Assembly (NCBI GenBank): GCA_032622095.1 | Contig: CP136061.1 | Coordinates: forward strand, 120,354,754 to 120,418,753 | DNA length: 64,000 nt | Direction: 5' to 3' | Source: Siphonodentalium dalli | Taxonomy: Eukaryota; Mollusca; Scaphopoda; Gadilida; Siphonodentaliidae | Shown: in pieces, positions 51,301 to 60,300 of the stretch | How positions within the stretch are numbered: the stretch's first letter is position 1 | Layout of the letters: each line of letters begins with the position of its first letter | Notes under the pieces: generated by a model | What the model was told of the DNA's origin: nothing | The model's database searches: none | Seen by the model: the letters and a program-made list of their open reading frames with translations, nothing else | Made by a program: the position numbers and the translations under genes

Positions 51301-54300
51301 TCGACATACATGAAAATATACCATTCATATCATTACAGAGAACAAACAAAGAGTCTGTTTATGACACTCTCCATGCTAAAGCATTAATCAGCTATGGTTC
51401 CTGGCTGGCTGAAACAAGATCTGAAAGTCCAAATGTCATCATAGAAGATTACCTTGAAAAGGTATGCATGACTTAAAAATCTAGTGAAATACATCATCAA
51501 GGCTTTCATAACTTATTTAGTATTTGTTCCCTACCTCCAAATGTCATCATAGAAGATTACCTTGAAAAGGTACGCATCAGTTAAAAATCCAGTGAAATTT
51601 ATCATTAAGGCTTTCATATCTTGTTACTTGCGCCAGTCCATGCTGGACACAAGTAATGTTTTCGATCCAGATCTTTATCTGTTTATTTGTTTGTCCTTCT
51701 GCGAATATGTTACGTCATACCGGAAGTACATACTGTAAATAATACACACGCTAATATGAAATGGTTGCATCAATTGTAATTTAAATCCACATATATTCTT
51801 AATTTGCATCGTTATCTGGTTTTATTTTGATAATAAATTGTTCATATATGAACAATTTTGAATGATTTCTTCCTGGAAACCGATCATGACGTCACGACGC
51901 ACATCAGGACGTCACAAGCTACATGGTCGCCTAAAACACCAGACATGACTGCGTCGATGTCCAGACAGCTGAGACTCGTATTACACGGACTGGCTAAACC
52001 ATTACATCTGCCAACAACTTCGTGTTATATTATTATAAATATATATATATATTGGATGGAAACAAAAGTAGCAATAGTACTGCCCATTAGAATTCTATTT
52101 TATGTAACTTGAAACTCGAGGAAATGAGTTAAGATCAAGTATAAAAAATGCGTGCGGAATCGTTCTTTTTTTTCCGCAGAGACAGTGAGGTGCCAACATA
52201 TTTCTAGAAAGTTCAAAACATTTTCGAAAGATCCTGGTGCATATAAATCATGTCCGGCCAAACGTCAAACGCGTGGTTCAATTGAAAAACAATTGCACTG
52301 AAAAATGTGAATGTGGAAACATGGATTATTAAAATGCCTTATTAATTAACTGGGGAAACAAGCTTTCTCATTCTCAACGTAATAGGCATTTTGATTGTAT
52401 GTTCCAGAAGATTGTAGATCAGTTGCTAATGAGGGAACGTTCCCATTGACACAATGTTAATCAAAGACTAGCCAATGGTCGCGTGTCTTTTATTTAATTG
52501 TGTCGGTATTTGTAATTATGTCATTCTAGTCAAACTAGTAATTTAACCCAATAGGTATATAATATAGCATCATCGGCAACCAATCGTTTTCACACCCTTT
52601 CTATAAATATGTCGAACAACTCGTACGTATCACTAAGACTAGCATTAGTGTAATAGATCAACTTGAGATAACAGAGATATTCTGTCCGTACACACAACTA
52701 TTTCAGCGATGGGTGAAGTGAGATTTGATATCTAGAGTCTTGTTATCGATTTAGCTCAAACGAGAGGACAGCACCCGTGGTTCAAACTGTTGTTGGTAAG
52801 ACGCCACAAAACATGCCAAATGTGTGATGGGCGCAAGTATAGGCAGCTCCAGTGAGTGCATTCTAGTTTAGTAATTGTTCCCTACCTCAATTGTGCCTAG
52901 CCTTCTCGCTATTTAAATATTTTTTAATTCAACTACTAAATGATGCGGAATAGTTTTGAATAATTTAACAAGTCACCTATGATTATATCATTTAATCACC
53001 CATCTATCTAGAGCTAACCGATGTTGTTAAATATGTGCAGAAATGGACACATAATCGTCAATGAGCTTACATAGAAATTGAATTATATGGGTATTAAATA
53101 TAAGGCCAGATAAAATTAATAGCTCGATTCTCAGGGATTTTTGTCCAACGTGATGAGGGAGGCAGTTATTTATATTTATAATTTATTTGGAATTTTTTTG
53201 TGAGGAGGTAGGTATTTTTGATAAATTATTTATTTGAGTCCAATAACTATATATGGGGGTCCTGGTATCTGGTTATATTATCCCCTGGTACCTTGATTGA
53301 TCAAGGTTCTAGTCCTCGATTCAGGTTTATAAACTGCTTATCTTGTTTTTCTGACCTGTTTAAAATTATAGAAGGGTGTAAAGTTACTAATTTTGAATCG
53401 GAATTTCATGCAAATTTCGGAAGCTAACTGGCAATTGGTTCTGGGTGTCACTGATGCAGTATTGAAAATAATCCATATTGTATTATTTAATACATATTAG
53501 ATGTTTTGTTTGTTGATTTACGTGTATTTGTTGCGATTTTTCCAAAGTATATTTTGATAAATCCAGAAAACAATTGGTTACCCACCAGTTATATGTCATA
53601 ACTGTTCATTGATATAGCTGCTTTAGTACTCTGATATGTTTCATATATAACTTTTGCTCTTGATATTTGCAAGGAAATCGCCATTCAAAATTGGTCACTT
53701 GACATAGCTCTCTCTTAAATAGATTTTAACATGTATAAATAAAAAAACAACCATTTATCAAATTATGAATTATGTTATACAAATAAGATATTGGTGATTC
53801 TCTTGGCAAACGGTTGCAGTCCTAATGCTTGGGTCTGTTCCGAGTTTGATAATTTCCAAAACATTTGAATCCAGAGAATTTGAAGTGTATGTGATGCTGA
53901 AAAGTTGAAAGTATTTGTTTTCCTGCATATTCAATACCTTGTTCCTCAGACATGAAGTAAATTTGCCATTATGCCGGACTGTTTAACTTTTGTCGACCAA
54001 TAATATAGTCTTATTGTTGAATCTTTACATATCATGACTCAAAACTCTGGCCATAGTGGATATGAATATTTGTGAGCAGTTATCTCCAATTGATGTAATT
54101 TTCTATATGGGAAAATTTTTCTTGCATAGAATGATAGTTCTTTGTAGAAAAGCTGTAATCATCTGATATCTTAACAAGATGTGTTTGTTTTCAGACGATA
54201 GAACTGTTGACTGCTGATACTGATAGCGAACAATTAGCCTTGGATGCTTACATGTCGTTAGCCAGGTTTGCTGATGCACAATACCAGAATATTGTAAACT

Positions 54301-57300
54301 ACATGAAGTCCAGCACATACGAATCGAAGCAAGCCTTGATGAAGAAAGCCAAATCTGATGTTGAAAAACTTAGAGAGCTTGGAGAGTCAAAAGAGTATGT
54401 TTCTTATACTGGAACACAGCGGACCATATTTGCACAGACAATTACTATTATACCCGCAGGGGCATGTTGTTAAAACAAGTTTTAAAATTACCTTAAAATT
54501 TAAAACAACGTGCCACTTCAAATGCTATAGATAGCATATGTTGCAAGGGAGATCAGGGAATTGATTACCAACTCACTTCTAATGGCCATAATTCACAAAC
54601 ATCTGAACCAATTCTTATAATTCTAATGCTAATCGATCGGGTGAAAGCTATATTTTTCAATTAATATAATACACTATTCTAGGATTATATATAACTGTTC
54701 CAAAACTTCGAAAACAGATGCTGAACAAAAAGTTAACAGAGAGCACCTGCACTTGGGTACCACTTTATAGAAAATATACGGTCCATTTAAAACTCAATAT
54801 TTAACCTTTTGTTCATGTATTGACAGATATAATGTTAATCTGCCTAAATCAATCGCATATTTGAATCCAAGTCGGCACTCTTTTCCTAATTAATATAAGA
54901 ACAAACTTTGTGGCCATGTTCTTCTTGCTTGTGATATTTTTACAGACATTTAAAATTTGTGCACAATTACCCACTGCGAGTGCCTTGAATCCCATTAATT
55001 GATCTCAATGCAATTTGGCATAGATGTTCGCAATCAGGAGTGACTCTGTAAGAGGATTCAATGGCTTTGTTTGCATTTTACATTCTAGAGTTATTCTTTG
55101 TTTTCTGGAAAATATGGCTTTGTTCCCAAAAAGAGTATCAAATGACATTGTTTGCAGAATTATCCTTCTTTGTTAAACAGAAAATCATAATTTTCAGAAA
55201 ATCATAATTTACTGCCTCTCCGCAGCTCTCCGGGCAGACTATGAGTTTTTGCTGTCCAAATGAATACTTGGTCACCTGACTTACACAATTTTGAAATATA
55301 TTGTTGCAGTCGCTACCTGAGAACATTGGAGAAGCAGAGTCAGATCGACGAATCTGAGTTAGATGTGATGAGAAACGATAGGATCAAATACCTTATCAAA
55401 GCTCTCGAAAATTACATCTGCTGCCTCAAGTATGGAGACAAACACGATCTGTGGGTGTACAGGATTGTCTCTCTCTGGTTCGATAATCCATCTGTCGATC
55501 AAGTCAATGACTTAATGCAGGTAATCATATAGTATACCAGGGAAGTGCAATATACTGATTAGGGCAACCATGATTGATTCTTCATTGATTAGGTACACAA
55601 ATGAATTCACAACTATCCCCTTATGTGTTTTGGAGCTCATCAGTTACCTTTGCCGGAAGTCCATAAATGTACTTATAACAATATCTATAGAAAATAGTTA
55701 AATGGTAAATAGTAGTTACAATTTTTTTCATTCTTCACAATGGTAACCCCATCCATATGGGATGTGTATCATTCTCACTTAACCCTTTCATGACGGGAAC
55801 TGCGCTGGGGCAGCATTAAAGATCATGTGCCAGTGTATTGTCTTCTATATGTGAGTATCCCATAGGGAGCCTCGCATACTTAAGAGAATGCACTGGCTTA
55901 CAAAGTCAAGGTAAATGTTAGGCCAATGTATTTTCTTATATATGCGAGGCTCCCTATGGGAGAGTCGCATATATAAGAGAATGCCTTAGCACAGGGTTTT
56001 CACAAAATTTCAGAAAGCTCCAGTCATGGAAGGGTTTTAATACAGCCTTGTTTGTTAGCTGCTGCTCGCCTCTAGTGTTATTGTTGTAGACTTATTTCGA
56101 TGAATAAAACTGATACGTTAGTACTCAAACCCTATCTTCACTGGAAAAATGTAGCCATCAACAGAGATTGTCAAAAATTTTAACCACATTGACTGTACCA
56201 TTTCAGAGAACACCATCCATGTGTGAACTATGCACAAATTGTAAATATTCACTCCTTTTATTTATTCAGGACGAATAAATGGATGTTAACATACAGCAAC
56301 GATTTCACAAACAATAGTCACTGCATATAATTTGATTATAACAATTATGCTATTTTGTGCCTATTTGTTTATCAAATTTATGAATATAACTAAAGTGGCT
56401 AAGATTATTTGCTATTCAGTTCTGAACACCCAGTGGAGTGTTCAATATCACTTTAAAGGTCCACTTAAATTTCGAACCCCCAGATTACATTATATAAAAT
56501 ACATGCCATATTATATACCATTTGAAAGAGGAAGCTCCAAAACATTGCATTATCCACTTATCCGGTGTAATAAACTGTGGACATGTTGTTTTTGTGGAGT
56601 TGCCAACGTTTTGTCATCAAAATTGAAGTAAAAATCAGTATTATTTTCAATGCAGGGGGAATAACTCTATATATTAAAGATAGAGTTTTTCCCCTTCCAT
56701 TGAACAAGTTTGAATTCTGTTGCATTCTGGGTGCCAAAGGGGGGATGTCTTCGCAGTTTTCTATTTCTCTGTGGGCATCTTCTGAGACACAGATGTTTCA
56801 AATAGTGATGAATTATAGTATTTTAATCATATTTTATGGCATAGATTGTTATTAAAACCGTATGTCAAGTCACTATAAAAAAAATAATCGGCGAGTCGAA
56901 AATTAAGTGTGCCGTTAACCCTTTCAGTGCCAAGTCTGATTTTTGTATCAACCCATATTTCCTTGATCATTTTTCAAATTTATTTATTATAACAATGTAT
57001 GACATTATTATAATCAATAAATTTGAAAAATGATCAAGGAAATATGGGTTGATACAAAAATCGGACTTGGCACTGAAAGGGTTAATAGTTTGAATTCGCA
57101 CACTGTTCTTATTTGTAGGAGAATTTAGAAGAAATCAAGTCGAGTAAGTTCCTCTCCTTGATGTATCAATTGGCTGCTAGAATGACTGTCAAAAAAACCC
57201 AAACAGAGTTTCCATCGATTCTTAATAAGGTACGAGCTTAACACCTTTCATTAACCCTTTACCCAATAAGGATATTACCAAAGCCACTGCCCACATTCAA

Positions 57301-60300
57301 CAGTGAAAGGTAATAATGTCGCTATTTCAGCCAACGCAACTCTTTGCCGACATTAAATTATTGAAGAAATCAGTATTTATGACAATGTTATGTCACATCA
57401 TTGATGTTGTTTATCTTGATCTAAATTCATTTTATTAGGTAGAATTTGTTTTCCCCGAGTTGTGAATCTCCTCTGTATAGTATAGTATGATGAATATTTA
57501 TTAGTTTTTATATTGAGATTTATAATAATTTGTAATACTACCTTGCCTAAACCTACATACAAGGCTCGTCCTGATTGGTCAGTATCCTGTATCCGTCGTT
57601 TTGTGGTACAATTCTAGATATTCTAAATTGTACCACAAAAAAATGTGGTACAATCAGTGAAATGCTGCCAACGCCTCAAAACTTTCAGAAGTCAAACCAC
57701 ATGGGCATTGGTTAATGTCATGCTATAGACTGAAGAAAGAGACATATAATGACTACCTACTGTGCAATACTGCGCCACTACTGCTTATAATCCATGTATA
57801 AGAAAGACGTTTTGTGATGCCAATTTGGGTATAAAATTTACAAGAATAACAATTTTGAACATAAATATTCTCCATTCCTCTCAAATTTCCCCAGCGGAGT
57901 GTACGCATTACTGGGCAATGCCGCGTCACCCTGCTAGTAATTAGTATAAAATTATACCTGTGTTGGGTGGCAAGGTGCAATGATATCATTTGATTCTTCA
58001 CTGTCTTTGATAAGCACTCTGAATGAATATAATGCTTGCCATCACACAATAAAATACATATAACTAGACATGCCATGTTCACATGTAATTGTTTATTCAT
58101 TGTTTATTGTTTTATTATGAATTGTATTGTTAGCATACTGCCTTTATTGGTGTTTATGCAAATAAATCGTATCGTAATATCTTATAATAACTTTTTGGCT
58201 TAGAAATACATTAAAATATGGCTTCCCAATTTTCTAGCCCAACTGCTCAAGCAGTGGTAGTTATCCCTAGTCCTATTGAGAAAATCACATTTCTTGTTTT
58301 CACGTATTTGCAGATCATAGAGAGAGCGGCAGTTGATCATCCTCACCACACGCTGTCAATAATTCTCGCTCTGGCTAATGCTAATAAGGATGCTGATATA
58401 TTAAATCAAGGCAAAACCACCAAGAGGCGTCTGTCTAAATCCTCATCTGATCCCAGTAGCGGTGAAGAAGAGGTGAGTGTGCGATCAGCTAATTAATTAT
58501 TTTAACCTCATCATATGTGAAGCAGGTAGGGAAGCTGTAGACATAAATTTTTATCCATTAACTGAATGTTAAAGACATATTATGGACTTTTTTGTGTGCA
58601 TGAAACGTGATCAGTTAGTATTCAGGCACTGTGCCAGCTGCATTATATTAACATTGCCGAAAATCTCAAGCAAATCGACAACACCACTCCAAAGAAACAT
58701 CATCTGAAATACGTCCAAATGTAAATATTTACTTCTCGATTCGGGATGCAACTATTGCCGACAAACAAGTGAAAACAATTTCGTCATTGAGAGTCACTGC
58801 ATTTAATTCATATATAAGAATGATGGTGTGCGTTGTCGATTTGGATATAATATTTGTTAAAAAATAGCAATTCTGAGCAAGATTATTCTCCATTTCTATT
58901 TGATCACCCTACCGTAGTGTTTCACATCACTTTAACATATATTGTTTAATTGTTACCTGGTATGATATGCGAGTTGATAGGTTATTCAATGTTTTTTTGA
59001 GGGGGGGGGGGGGGGGGGGTGAAGGCGCCCATCCGATGTTTAATAACTTTATAGGAACAAATATTGCAGATGAGGCAAACCTTTGAAACATGTTTTGCAA
59101 AATTCTTAGGGATCTGAAATTGTTGCTATGCTCGTTATTAAGGATCGGGTGTGACTCTGAACTGTATGGGAAATTGCAGCTTTTCACCCATTGGCACATC
59201 GAATATGGAATGTGTTGTCTGCCAATTTGGAGATATAGAGAAACTAAACTACTAAAGAAAAGAACTTTCTGGAGAAGTTGATAACTTGTTAATTTGATTA
59301 TAAAGGTACTTTCCAGAGAGGATGAGGCATAAGCAGAATGAGGTCCCCAGAGGTTGAATTTAGTGATGCTAGGCCACTGTGCAGGATTAGCAACACTAAA
59401 TTAACCCTCTGGGGACCTCATTCTGCAAATGTCCAGCACCATATTTTGAGGCCTGATGGTAATGGGTTGACAAGTACAGTAATGCTCTAAGGAATCGACT
59501 CCATAACCACAGCAGAATTATGGGTAACTTTTCAGGATTTAGTCGGAAATATGGCTTGTTGCCATTCATCGAAAAGCTCTCCCCGAGAGCTTTCCGGTGA
59601 ATGGCAACAAGCCATATTTCCGACCAAATCCTGAAAAGTTACCCATAATTCTGCTGTGGTTAAAGAGTCAATTAATTAGAGCATTACTGTACATGATGTC
59701 ATGGGAATATAATATAAATGTTGCTTATTTCAGGATAGAGTTCTTGCGGCAAAGGCTATGATAGAGAGATTGAGGTCATCTAAAATTAAAAGTATCATCA
59801 CAGACATGGAGAGCCTATCGACAGCATATATACAGCTTGCTAATTGGAATGTTGCTCAATTCAAACAAGAAACACGTAAGCTATACAATGTACTAATGTT
59901 TTGGAAATGCAGTATTATTTGACACTTACTTCAATTGTAGTCCAAGTTTCCTTTGATATAAACTAGCGTGTGAAACCAGTAGGGATAATGCTTGTTTACG
60001 TCAATTTATGGTTGCCTTACTCTTACTATAGTGAACTTTTTGCCCAGATCCAATGGCGTGATTTTTCATCAGTATTAATCGACTTTATCATACAACCCAA
60101 TACAAAAAGCTATATTTATTGGAAAGAGTGATATCTTATGGACATAATGATGTATTGCAATCTAACTGTTAGGTTAAATTTATGCACAGAATATGCTATG
60201 TTATTATGTGTAAGTCACATCTTATCTGTGTTTGTTTACGTTTAGAGAATATCCGAACTGTTACGAAATAGGTGAGGTCAACTCAGTTTGTATTGTTTTA

